Positions 50,686-58,527 of a stretch of DNA of 64,000 nucleotides are shown piece after piece (within the stretch, counting starts at the first letter, position 1; each line of letters opens with the position of its first letter). The stretch comes from Paenibacillus sp. cl123 (GTDB lineage: Bacteria; Bacillota; Bacilli; Paenibacillales; NBRC-103111): assembly GCF_900101595.1 (NCBI RefSeq), contig NZ_FMYY01000020.1:1-64000 (forward strand), in the 5' to 3' direction. The notes beneath the pieces were generated by a model, which saw only the letters and a program-made list of their open reading frames with translations, ran no database searches and was not told the origin of the DNA. The position numbers and the translations under genes are program-made.

Positions 50686-51654
50686 ATGAACGAAAATCAG
50701 GGGCTCGGCATTCAAGGCTACCAGCAGCTGTTCGATCAGCACAAAGATGAGGGTGGCTACCCGCTCTACCCCAATTACGGAAAAATTACCCGCTATGAGG
50801 AAATCCCGCTGGCGGTGCCCGAGCAGCGTCAGCTGCGCCAGCCGGGCGCGGAATCGCTCATGGTCCCGCTACCGATTATCGAGAACCCGCATTATCAAGG
50901 CAGCGGCAAGCTGGCCGGCAAGGCCGCGCTGATCACCGGCGGAGACAGCGGGATGGGAGCTGCCGCAGCTATCGCCTTCGCCAAGGAAGGCGCCGATGTG
51001 GCCATCGCCTACCTGGATGAGCACGAGGACGCCGAACGGACGAAACGGCGGATCGAGGAGCTGGGCAGACGCTGCCTGACGCTGCCGGGCGATGTGCGCG
51101 ACAAAAACCACTGCGCAGCCATCGTAGAGCGCACGGTGCATACGTTCGGCAAGCTGGATGTGCTCTGCAATCATGTGGGCATCCAATTCCAGCAGGCCAG
51201 CCTGCTGGATATTACGGATGAACAGTTCGACAATACGTTCAAGGTCAATATTTACTCCCACTTCTACACGACGCGCGCCGCTCTCCCTCATCTGAAGCCC
51301 GGCAGCTCCATCATCAACACCGCTTCCGTGGTCACCTACGTCGGCGAGCCGTATTTGCTCGATTATACCGCGACCAAGGCGGCCAATGTCGGCTTCACCC
51401 GGGCGCTCGCGCGCAACCTCGCCAAGCAGGGCATCCGGGTGAATGCGATCGCCCCCGGTCCGATCTGGACGCCGCTGATTCCATCCAGCTTCTCGGCCGA
51501 TCGCGTCGCCGTCTTCGGAGCGGACACGATGCTGGAGAGGCCGGGCCAGCCGTTCGAGGTCGCGCCGACGTTCGTCTACCTCGCCTCCGACGACTCCCGT
51601 TACGTTACGGGACAGGTGCTGCATGTAGACGGCGGACAATCGACGAACTCGTGA
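50686..51654 (+). CDS. Short-chain dehydrogenase/reductase, general-stress type (YhxC/YghA-like)
   Basis: A 322-aa SDR with an N-terminal extension of about 75 residues (YPLYPNYGKITRYEEIPLAVPEQ) typical of the large YghA/YhxC/YdaD subfamily. Rossmann motif ALITGGDSGMGAAAA, NTASVVTYVGEPYLLDYTATKAA with catalytic Ser, Tyr and Lys, and VNAIAPGPIWTPLIPS. Usually NADP-linked aldehyde or alcohol oxidoreductases, sometimes under general stress control. AGGAGG precedes the ATG. Single-gene unit ending in a strong hairpin. Confidence 0.85.
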   Translation: MNENQGLGIQGYQQLFDQHKDEGGYPLYPNYGKITRYEEIPLAVPEQRQLRQPGAESLMVPLPIIENPHYQGSGKLAGKAALITGGDSGMGAAAAIAFAKEGADVAIAYLDEHEDAERTKRRIEELGRRCLTLPGDVRDKNHCAAIVERTVHTFGKLDVLCNHVGIQFQQASLLDITDEQFDNTFKVNIYSHFYTTRAALPHLKPGSSIINTASVVTYVGEPYLLDYTATKAANVGFTRALARNLAKQGIRVNAIAPGPIWTPLIPSSFSADRVAVFGADTMLERPGQPFEVAPTFVYLASDDSRYVTGQVLHVDGGQSTNS

Positions 51655-51701
51655 AGACGGCGGGTCGCCCAGTCTTGGCTCTGCTCCTGCCAAGCGAAAA
51701 C

Positions 51702-51736
51702 AAAGCCGATTCGACATAAGATCGAATCGGCTTTTT
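51702..51736. terminator. Bidirectional terminator between the SDR and the MFS gene
   Basis: AAAGCCGATTCGA and TCGAATCGGCTTT form a perfect 13-bp stem with a 7-nt loop; A and T tracts flank both sides. It lies between two convergent genes and can serve both. Confidence 0.9.
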
Positions 51737-51758
51737 AGGTGAATTCCATTTGATCGGG

Positions 51759-52970
51759 TCATGAGGATACCTGGGCATTCCGCAGGCGTCGCTTCTTGCC
51801 CTTGACCGATAAGGCGAAGCACATAAGCAAGACCAGGCAAGCGAGCGTATACGGGTAATTGATATCCAAATCGAATAAAAATCCAGCTGCAATCGGCCCG
51901 GCGATGTTGCCCAGACTCGTAAAAGCCGAGTTCAGGCCGGCCACATAGCCCTGCTGATCTTTGGCCACCATCGACATCTGCGTACTGATGGCCGGCCGCA
52001 ATATATCGATTGCCAAAAATACGATAAAGGTCACGGCGAAAATCATCCAGAACCGGTGAACGAACAGCGTCAGCAAAATAAACAAGCCGGCAAAAAGCAG
52101 ACAGAGCGAAATGACGCGCCGCTCTCCGAAACGCTTCAATATCCAGCTGAAGGCCGTCACCTGAACAACAGCGCCCGCTATAGACCCAAACGTGATGATA
52201 AAGGCGATATCCTTGGGCTCGAAGCCGAATTTGTGATCCACAAACAGTCCAAAGACCGTTTCAAAATTGGCCAGTCCAAACGACATAACAAAAACGATAA
52301 TCAAGCTCAGAAAATAAGGCTCTTTATAAGCGGACCTCAATTGCCCAAGCAAGCTTTTCCGTTCCTCCGGTTCAGGCGCCGGGGTATCGGATGCAGCTGC
52401 CGGCGACGGGAGCGATTCCCGCAGGATAAACAAGGTCATGACAGCCGCAACAATCCCCGCGGCGGCCGCAGCGTAAAAAGGCACGCGGATGCCAAACTCG
52501 GCGATATAACCGCCGATGCCCGGGCCGATGACAAAGCCGGTCGTAATGGCCGCTGTAATATACCCCATCCCGGTCGCGCGTTCTTCCGGCGTGGTGATGT
52601 CTGCCGCGTAAGCCATGACGGCCGGCATAATCATAGCTGCGCTGACGCCGCCCATCAGCCTGGAAACAAACAGCAGACCCGATGAACTGGCCACCCCGAA
52701 CAACCCTTCGGAGACGGCGAACACGACTAAGCCGATGACAATCATCTTTTTTCTGCCGAAGGAATCGGTTAACCGGCCGGCCCACGGCGAGCACAAAAGC
52801 TGCGTGAGCGAAAAAGCGGCAACCAGCAGACCGATCGTTCCCCCGGTAATGCCCAGACTTTCCATAAACTTGGGCATGATAGGAATCACTAGCCCGATGC
52901 CTGAGAAAACCAGCAGCAGATTGAACATGAGGATCAGCAAAGCTCCCCGATTTTTTGTTAATAAAGCCAT
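51759..52970 (-). CDS. MFS multidrug exporter (Bmr/NorA/TetA-like), TetR-controlled
   Basis: A 403-aa protein with 12 membrane segments. Helix 1 LILMFNLLLVFSGIGLVIPIMPKFM with motif D, loop 2-3 motif A AGRLTDSFGRKKMIVIGL, motif B SRLMGGVSAAMIMPAVMAYA, motif C GFVIGPGIGGYIAEFG. All mark a drug:H+ antiporter of the DHA1 group. GGAGG lies 7 nt before the ATG. A palindromic operator lies 25 nt upstream, and a TetR gene precedes it in the same direction. Confidence 0.85.
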   Translation of the reverse strand: MALLTKNRGALLILMFNLLLVFSGIGLVIPIMPKFMESLGITGGTIGLLVAAFSLTQLLCSPWAGRLTDSFGRKKMIVIGLVVFAVSEGLFGVASSSGLLFVSRLMGGVSAAMIMPAVMAYAADITTPEERATGMGYITAAITTGFVIGPGIGGYIAEFGIRVPFYAAAAAGIVAAVMTLFILRESLPSPAAASDTPAPEPEERKSLLGQLRSAYKEPYFLSLIIVFVMSFGLANFETVFGLFVDHKFGFEPKDIAFIITFGSIAGAVVQVTAFSWILKRFGERRVISLCLLFAGLFILLTLFVHRFWMIFAVTFIVFLAIDILRPAISTQMSMVAKDQQGYVAGLNSAFTSLGNIAGPIAAGFLFDLDINYPYTLACLVLLMCFALSVKGKKRRLRNAQVSS

Positions 52971-52994
52971 GTTAATTCCTCCACACTTATATTA

Positions 52995-53010
52995 CTGAAT
53001 ATTTATTCAG
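52995..53010. promoter_or_regulatory. Palindromic operator upstream of the MFS exporter
   Basis: CTGAATA-TT-TATTCAG is a perfect 16-bp palindrome in the 58-nt gap between the tetR stop and the exporter start. It shares CTGAA...TTCAG with the operator over the tetR promoter, so both are probably bound by the same repressor. Confidence 0.8.
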
Positions 53011-53028
53011 GATAATGGCAAAAAAAAG

Positions 53029-53628
53029 CTAGCGGGTTGATTTGGCGATGCCATGAAGAAACACGTCCATAGCCAACCGATATGCCGCCAGCGTTTCCTC
53101 CCGTTCCATTCTCCGGCTATGCTGATTTAACCCGAACAGCAGACTGTCCAAAATAATGGCCAAGCCGGACACATTCGCAGCCTCTAACTCCTGGTTATCA
53201 ATTCCCTGCTGAAGCAGCTGCCGGTTAAAGTCAATATACCCTTGGACGATCACATGGATGCGCTCCTCCACATCCGGGGCCTTCTCCGAATTGTTGAAAA
53301 ATTCATTGGCCGCCTTCGTCAGCGGATGACTCAGTTGATCAAGCGCCAAATATTCGGCCATGCCATACAGCTTATCGATTGTAGTAGCATACTGCTTTTC
53401 CTTGACCAGCCATGTTTGATCCCATTCCCTGTTCCAATCTTCGATTAAGTATAGAAAAAGCCCTTCCTTGCTCTTGAAATGGTAATAGATGTTGCCGGCG
53501 CTGCAGCCGGTCGCTTTCACAATATCTTCAATGGACGTTGCTTTATAGCCTTTTTGAGCAAACATCGACCTTGCCGCATCGGCTATCTTTTTCTTGGTCT
53601 GCTCGGTTTGCTGCTGCTTTTTATTCAC
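53029..53628 (-). CDS. TetR-family repressor of the adjacent MFS exporter
   Basis: About 199 aa. N-terminal helix-turn-helix: KKKIADAARSMFAQKGYKATSIEDIVKATGCSAGNIYYHFKSKEGLF. The C-terminal ligand-binding region is helical and poorly conserved, as usual. The GTG at 53628 is preferred because the upstream frame to 53688 runs through the promoter and operator. It lies directly upstream of the exporter gene with matching operators in front of both, the usual drug-inducible layout. Confidence 0.85.
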   Translation of the reverse strand: MNKKQQQTEQTKKKIADAARSMFAQKGYKATSIEDIVKATGCSAGNIYYHFKSKEGLFLYLIEDWNREWDQTWLVKEKQYATTIDKLYGMAEYLALDQLSHPLTKAANEFFNNSEKAPDVEERIHVIVQGYIDFNRQLLQQGIDNQELEAANVSGLAIILDSLLFGLNQHSRRMEREETLAAYRLAMDVFLHGIAKSTR

Positions 53629-53676
53629 ACCTGCTTCACCGCCTTCGGAATGACAAGCTCTTCTAGGGGCAATCAC

Positions 53677-53726
53677 AATACTGAACATTCATTCAGTATT
53701 ATAAGCCGGGAGATCGATCTTTGCAA
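53677..53726 (-). promoter_or_regulatory. tetR promoter with overlapping operator
   Basis: On the minus strand TTGCAA (53726-53721), 17-nt spacer, TATAAT (53703-53698). AATACTGAA-CATTCA-TTCAGTATT (53677-53700 on the plus strand) has perfect 9-bp arms and starts within the -10 box, so binding would shut off tetR itself. Confidence 0.85.
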
Positions 53727-53769
53727 GCCTTGCTGCCTGTCCTCCTTGTAGGTTTGTAGAGTCCAACAG

Positions 53770-53806
53770 AAAAAACACGCTGCTCGATATCGGCAGCGTG
53801 TTTTTT
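53770..53806. terminator. Terminator downstream of the Cys-rich copper protein gene
   Basis: AAAAAACACGCTGC, 9-nt loop, GCAGCGTGTTTTTT: perfect 14-bp stem with A and T tracts on both sides. It lies 29 nt after the stop of the minus-strand gene. Confidence 0.9.
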
Positions 53807-53834
53807 CCTCATTCATGTTTCGGAGCAGCGGCAT

Positions 53835-54164
53835 TCAGGCCGCCATAGATCTGCAAGCCTTCGCGCAAGAAAAACAAGCCTCCGCACAATGCCGGCAATG
53901 TTCATGATGGTGTTTACGGCATTCATTGCCGCATGCTTCGCAGATGTCCGCGCATATACGGCAAATATCCGGCGCATAGGAACTATTCAGGGACATGGCC
54001 TGTGCCGCGAAAGCGCAAATTTCCGCACATTCCCGGTCCAATCGAATGCATTCCTTCATCATACCTATATGTTCTTCATTTAGGCACGCCTTGTAACAGT
54101 GATTGCAAGCCTGCATGCAACGGATGCATTCATCGATGCAAGCTTGAATTTGCTCGTGGGACAT
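53835..54164 (-). CDS. Cys-rich four-helix-bundle copper-binding protein (DUF326/Csp-like)
   Basis: A 109-aa cytosolic protein with 19 cysteines, most in CxxxC spacing within four helices: ACIDECIRCMQACNHCYKAC, CIRLDRECAEIC, CRICADICEACGNEC and HCRHCAEACFSCAKAC. A HHHEH patch lies in the last inter-helix loop. This matches the copper storage protein (Csp3/DUF326) family, which stores many Cu(I) ions in the core of the bundle. AAGGAG lies 10 nt upstream. Encoded about 120 nt downstream of ectB; no CsoR or CopA in the window. Confidence 0.85.
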   Translation of the reverse strand: MSHEQIQACIDECIRCMQACNHCYKACLNEEHIGMMKECIRLDRECAEICAFAAQAMSLNSSYAPDICRICADICEACGNECRKHHHEHCRHCAEACFSCAKACRSMAA

Positions 54165-54285
54165 CGCTGAATCACTCCTTTAGGTAGTTCATCCTCCTTC
54201 TATTACCCACTATTTCTTTTTATTACTCGATCAGCGTTTCATCCCCGGCAGCTGGCTCGACTACCGGCAGCTCCCCAAGTTCAAT

Positions 54286-55599
54286 TTACAGCGCCACAGG
54301 CGATATCCGGCCTCTCGCTTGCCTGGCCGCCAGCTGCTCCATGCCTTCGGCAAGCAGCTGCAAGCCCTTCTCAAGCACCTTCACCTCGATGGTCAGCGGC
54401 GGCATCAGCTTGGCGACCTCGCTGCGGGGACCGGATGTTTCCATAATCAGCCCTTTGCCAAAAACGATACCGCATAGCTCCTCCGCAAGCCCCTCTTGTT
54501 TGAAGGCCATGCCTTGTATGAATCCTTTGCCGCGAATCTCCCCTTCAAGCTCCGGGAACCGCTGCGCCAGCTTCTCCAGCGTCGTCCGGATCAGCTTGCT
54601 CTTGCTCTCCGTCTCACGCTGCAGCTCCGCCGTCCGCCAGTACTCCAGCGCCTTAGCCGCCGCCACAAATCCGAGGTTGTTGCCGCGGAACGTGCCGTTA
54701 TGCTCGCCCGGATTCCATTGATCGATCTCCGGCTTCATCAGCGTCAGCGCCATAGGCAGGCCGTAACCGCCAATGGACTTGGACAGGCATACGATATCCG
54801 GCTCGATGCCGATGCCGTCAAAGCTGAAAAAGGTCCCCGTTCGGCCGCAGCCCATCTGGATATCGTCGACGATGAGCAGGATTCCCCGCTTGCGGCAGAG
54901 TGTCTCCACCTTCTTCAGCCACGTTCCGCTTGCGACCTGCAGCCCCCCTTCACCCTGTACCGTTTCCAGAATAACGGCAGCCGGCAGATCGACGCCGCTC
55001 CCGGGATCGTCGAGCAGCTTCTCCATATAGGCGACCGTATCAAGCCCTTTGCCCATATAGCCGTCATAGGGCATGAATACGGAATGACCGAGCTCGACGC
55101 CCGCTCCTTTTCGCTTAGCGCTGTTGCCCGTCAGAGCCAGGGAGCCCAGCGTCATCCCGTGAAACGCGTTGGTGAAGGAAATGACCGATTTCCTGCCTGT
55201 CACCTTGCGGGCGATTTTCAGCGCGCTTTCTACCGCGTTTGTCCCGGTAGGGCCGGGAAACATCACCTTATAATCAAGCCCTCTCGGCTTCAGAATAATG
55301 TCGTTAAACGCCGCCAGAAACTTTTCCTTGGCCGCAGTGGCCATATCGAGACTATGCGTCACGCCGTCGCTCAGCAAATAATCGACGAGCGCCTCACGAA
55401 TTCGTTCGTTATTGTGTCCGTAATTAAGCGCACCCGCTCCAGCGAAGAAATCAATGTATTCGTTTCCGCTTTTGTCCCACAGCTTGGCGTTTTTGGCTTT
55501 TGTAAATACCGTCGTAAAGCTCCGGCAATAGCTGCGGACTTCTGACTCCAGCCGGTTAAATACGTCCATGGACGGCATTTCCATCCTTTGCGTTTTCAT
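54286..55599 (-). CDS. ectB: Diaminobutyrate--2-oxoglutarate aminotransferase
   Basis: A 437-aa class III PLP aminotransferase converting aspartate-semialdehyde and glutamate to L-2,4-diaminobutyrate. Family landmarks: VFTKAKNAKLWDKSGNEYIDFFAGAGALNYGHN, NAFHGMTLGSLALTGN, ILETVQGEGG, IVDDIQMGCGRTGTFFSF and the PLP lysine in CLSKSIGGYGLPMAL. AGGGAGG is 7 nt before the ATG at 55599, so the extra N-terminal 11 residues of the longer frame are not used. It follows ectA by 36 nt, but no ectC follows. DAB can go to ectoine, polymyxin-type peptides or siderophores. Confidence 0.9.
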   Translation of the reverse strand: MKTQRMEMPSMDVFNRLESEVRSYCRSFTTVFTKAKNAKLWDKSGNEYIDFFAGAGALNYGHNNERIREALVDYLLSDGVTHSLDMATAAKEKFLAAFNDIILKPRGLDYKVMFPGPTGTNAVESALKIARKVTGRKSVISFTNAFHGMTLGSLALTGNSAKRKGAGVELGHSVFMPYDGYMGKGLDTVAYMEKLLDDPGSGVDLPAAVILETVQGEGGLQVASGTWLKKVETLCRKRGILLIVDDIQMGCGRTGTFFSFDGIGIEPDIVCLSKSIGGYGLPMALTLMKPEIDQWNPGEHNGTFRGNNLGFVAAAKALEYWRTAELQRETESKSKLIRTTLEKLAQRFPELEGEIRGKGFIQGMAFKQEGLAEELCGIVFGKGLIMETSGPRSEVAKLMPPLTIEVKVLEKGLQLLAEGMEQLAARQARGRISPVAL

Positions 55600-55635
55600 A
55601 GATTGACCTCCCTGGTTATCGTTTGCGTACATTGT

Positions 55636-56148
55636 CTATCGGACAGCCGACTGATCAGAAAGCGGCCCCAGCTTGTATAACAGCTCCTCCTCATGCGCCT
55701 GCTCCGCCGGGAATAACGATGTCCGGTAGCCTGCCGACCAGTGGCACTCCAGTTTTTCCCGCTTCGCCAAGCTCAAAAACAAGGCGCGCGACGCCGCGTT
55801 CGACGGACTGATGGTCGCTTCGATATGACGGATCGTATCGGGCTCCACTCGCGACAGCAGCTCTTGCAGCAGCATCCGCCCGATCCCTCTGCGCTGCTTG
55901 CCCGGCGAGACGGCAATCTGCCATACAAAAAGACGGTCCGGATGCTCCGGCGGGCGGAAAGCGGAAACAAAACCCGCGATTTCGCCATCCGCCTCCGCAA
56001 TGACGCAGGTTTCCTTGAAGTAATCACATAATAAGATATAGCAATACACGGAATTCAAATCGAGCGTACCCGTTTCTTTCACCAGCCGCCACACTGCGGC
56101 GCCGTCTTCCTTCTGCGGCTTGCGGCAGCTGATGCTTTCCCTTGTCAT
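55636..56148 (-). CDS. ectA: L-2,4-diaminobutyrate acetyltransferase
   Basis: A 170-aa GNAT-family enzyme that acetylates DAB to N-gamma-acetyl-diaminobutyrate, the second step of ectoine synthesis. KPQKEDGAAVWRLVKETGTLDLNSVYCYILLCDYFKETCVIAE is the EctA signature. GFVSAFRPPEHPDRLFVWQIAVSPGKQRRGIGRMLLQ includes the acetyl-CoA loop (QRRGIG). GGGAGAGAAG lies upstream of the ATG at 56148. First gene of the ect pair; an IclR-like remnant overlaps its 5' side. Confidence 0.9.
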   Translation of the reverse strand: MTRESISCRKPQKEDGAAVWRLVKETGTLDLNSVYCYILLCDYFKETCVIAEADGEIAGFVSAFRPPEHPDRLFVWQIAVSPGKQRRGIGRMLLQELLSRVEPDTIRHIEATISPSNAASRALFLSLAKREKLECHWSAGYRTSLFPAEQAHEEELLYKLGPLSDQSAVR

Positions 56149-56162
56149 AGGCAACTTCTCTC

Positions 56163-56380
56163 CCTTCCTCGGGTGATCGGCACCGCTTCGGGAAGGCTTG
56201 CCGTCTCCATAACCCTGTGCGATTCAGCACGGCGCGAGCAATTTCTACGGCTTCTCCCGTCAATTGACCGTCGGACCGCAGCCGGCGACTGATGGGAGCA
56301 GCGATAGAAACAGCAGCGACGCCTCCCTGTTCCAGCGGCACCATGGCCTTTCTAAAGCACTCGTTCGCACGAACACGTAT
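56163..56380 (-). pseudogene. Possible 3' remnant of an IclR-family regulator
   Basis: A minus-strand frame encodes RANECFRKAMVPLEQGG, VAAVSIAAPISRRL and LTGEAVEIARAVLNRTG, which looks like the end of the IclR effector-binding domain (the 'aal-s-sgp..r' and final helix region). The stretch before it meets a stop codon about 45 nt upstream, and no helix-turn-helix part is present. It runs past the ectA start in another frame. It may be what is left of a regulator of the ect genes. Weak assignment. Confidence 0.35.
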
Positions 56381-56422
56381 AATGCTAGCATAGTTCTGTG
56401 AGGGGTGTCATTTGGGCTCACG

Positions 56423-56492
56423 GAGGATACTTCCAGATAATCCCTGCCCTCTTGGGCTTAGGGGAGATTACAGGACCGATCCTCCTTTTTCC
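56423..56492 (+). terminator. Nested hairpin with T-tract, function unclear
   Basis: GGAGGAT (56423-56429) pairs with ATCCTCC (56480-56486), inside it TAATCCCT pairs with AGGGGAGATTA, and at the tip GCCC-TCTT-GGGC. TTTTTCC follows. A TATAAT (56379-56384) lies about 40 nt upstream on the same strand but without a good -35. It could be a small RNA of about 100 nt or an isolated terminator. Confidence 0.45.
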
Positions 56493-56592
56493 TTCCGGAT
56501 CATACCGTATACTGGTCAAAACGGCGGTTTTCTTTCCATATCAAGTATGTTAATGACTCAAGCTCTCAAGCGACCCGGTACATGTTCCATAA

Positions 56593-56657
56593 GCCGTCCC
56601 TCAGGCAACTACATGTCAATTTATGACATCAAACTATAATTTGCGGATCGGGACGGC
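56593..56657. repeat. Inverted repeat near the BCCT stop codon
   Basis: GCCGTCCC (56593-56600) and GGGACGGC (56650-56657) enclose ATGTCA-ATTTA-TGACAT (56613-56629). It lies 20 nt beyond the BCCT stop on the minus strand and may form its transcript end, although no long U-tract follows. Confidence 0.45.
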
Positions 56658-56677
56658 CCATTTTATTCCAACAACCG

Positions 56678-58240
56678 CTATTCTCCCTTAAGCCGGCGCC
56701 CTACCAGCTCCTCGACTGCTCTGCGGAATTCCAGCTCCTGCTTGCGAAGCTGCCGGGCTTCCGCCCGCAGCGAGCGAATCAGCGCCATGCACATAAACGC
56801 CATAATGACGGCAAAGGGCAATGCTGTCACGATCGAGGCCGTTTGCAAAGCCTCAAGGCCGTGGCTGAGCAGCAGCACAAAGGCAATGGCGGCCTGGGCG
56901 AGCCCCCAGGCCACTTTGATTTTCAAGGAAGGGTCCAGGCTGCCTCCACTGGAAAACATGCCGAGTACGTAGGTCGCCGAGTCAGCCGAGGTCACAAAGA
57001 AGGTGACGGTCAGCAGCGTAGCCAGAAAGGCCAGCACCATACCGCCGGGAAGCTGGGAGAGCGATATAAATAAGACCGAGGTGACATCCTTGCCTACAGC
57101 CTCGACCAAATTTATCCCGCCAAGCAGCTGCTGATGCAAGCCCGTGCCGCCAAATACGGAAAACCAGATAAAGCTGAACAAACTGGGGATAAACAGCACG
57201 CCTAAAACAAACTCCTTGATCGTGCGCCCGCGGGAAACTCTGGCGATGAACATGCCTACGAACGGCGCCCAAGCAATCCACCAAGCCCAGTAGAACAACG
57301 TCCATTCATTCACCCAGCTGCCTTGCGTGAACGGTGTCAGCCGCAGACTCATTTGAATCAGATTTTGCAGATAGCCTCCGATAGTCATAGTAAACGTATC
57401 GAGCATAAAAATCGTCGGACCCAGAATGAAGGTGCAGAGCAGCAGCCCTGCCGCCACCATCAGATTGGCGTTGCTGAGCAGCTTGATCCCCTTATCCAAT
57501 CCTGTAGTCGCCGAAACCATATACAGAATCGTAAGCACAATCAATATCCCGCTCTGGACGCCGGCCTGATTCGGAATGCCCCATAGAAACCCCAGGCCGC
57601 CGTTGATCTGCAGCGTACCGAGTCCCAAGGAGGTAGCTACACCGAAAACTGTAGCAATAATAGCCAAAATATCGATCGTTTTGCCGAGCGGTCCGTTCAC
57701 CCTCTCTCCAAGCAACGGATAGAAGGTTTGGCTGATGAGCGCAGATTTCTTTTTACGGTATTGGAAATAAGCGAGCGTCACCCCCACGATGGAATAAATC
57801 GCCCAAGGATGCAGGCCCCAGTGAAAAAAAGCGTACCGCATCGCCAATCTGGCGGCTTCGGCGGTCTGGCCTGTCGCTTCCTGAGGCGGGGAGGCGTAAT
57901 GGGAAATCGGCTCGGCCACGCCCCAAAACACCAGGCCGATGCCCATACCGGCACTGAACAGCATAGAGAACCAGCTTATATCGGAATACTCCGGCTCATC
58001 GTCGTCATCGCCGAGCCGAATGCGCCCGTATTTGCTGAATGCCAAATAAATGACAAAAACAAGAAACCCCAGTGCGGCAAACAAATACAGCCATCCGAAT
58101 TTACCCGTTGTGAATACAAGAAATTGATTCGCTTGCTCGGCCAAGCCCTCCGGATTGAAAATGCCCCATAACACAAATGCCGCAATAACAGCCAAAGCTA
58201 TACCAAATACCATAAGCTCCTCCGCAGGACGTTTTTTCAT
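56678..58240 (-). CDS. BCCT-family compatible-solute transporter (OpuD/BetL/EctT-type)
   Basis: A 520-aa sodium-coupled transporter with 12 membrane segments. The BCCT signature GMGIGLVFWGVAEPISHYASPP follows helix 2, and the substrate-site helix 8 motif NEWTLFYWAWWIAWAPFVGMFIARVSRGRT is complete, with the Trp-rich box for quaternary amines or ectoine. A charged C-terminal tail of about 30 residues may be the osmosensing extension. AGGAAAAAG precedes the ATG. Placed upstream of ectAB; uptake of betaine, choline or ectoines under osmotic stress is expected. Confidence 0.9.
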   Translation of the reverse strand: MKKRPAEELMVFGIALAVIAAFVLWGIFNPEGLAEQANQFLVFTTGKFGWLYLFAALGFLVFVIYLAFSKYGRIRLGDDDDEPEYSDISWFSMLFSAGMGIGLVFWGVAEPISHYASPPQEATGQTAEAARLAMRYAFFHWGLHPWAIYSIVGVTLAYFQYRKKKSALISQTFYPLLGERVNGPLGKTIDILAIIATVFGVATSLGLGTLQINGGLGFLWGIPNQAGVQSGILIVLTILYMVSATTGLDKGIKLLSNANLMVAAGLLLCTFILGPTIFMLDTFTMTIGGYLQNLIQMSLRLTPFTQGSWVNEWTLFYWAWWIAWAPFVGMFIARVSRGRTIKEFVLGVLFIPSLFSFIWFSVFGGTGLHQQLLGGINLVEAVGKDVTSVLFISLSQLPGGMVLAFLATLLTVTFFVTSADSATYVLGMFSSGGSLDPSLKIKVAWGLAQAAIAFVLLLSHGLEALQTASIVTALPFAVIMAFMCMALIRSLRAEARQLRKQELEFRRAVEELVGRRLKGE

Positions 58241-58527
58241 ACTTTTTCCTGTTTATTTCGGAGTTATTCGCGGCGGTAGCATATGGATGGGTTTCGTATG
58301 GGCGAATTGTAACATTTTGCACATAACCTGCCGATAAACTATTCATATGTTCTCGGACATAAATCGACATTTACCAACATAATAAGACAAGGAGTGAAGT
58401 CAGTTATGTGTGAAGCATCGAGTCAAAATAATGAAGGTTTGAAATAGCTTATTTTCGCTTCGCGAAGTGAAACTAATTGAAATTCACGCTTTAACAATTA
58501 CGGTCAAACAGAGAGGTCGTTATTCGG

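Larger units (their letters stand above)
56149..56677. other. Region between ectA and the BCCT gene: remnant and hairpins, no intact gene
   Basis: The gap of about 530 bases contains a degraded IclR-like fragment, a nested hairpin with a T-tract (56423-56492) and an inverted repeat near the BCCT stop (56593-56657). The ORF at 56412-56639 on the plus strand runs through these structures and has no ribosome site. Confidence 0.5.
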
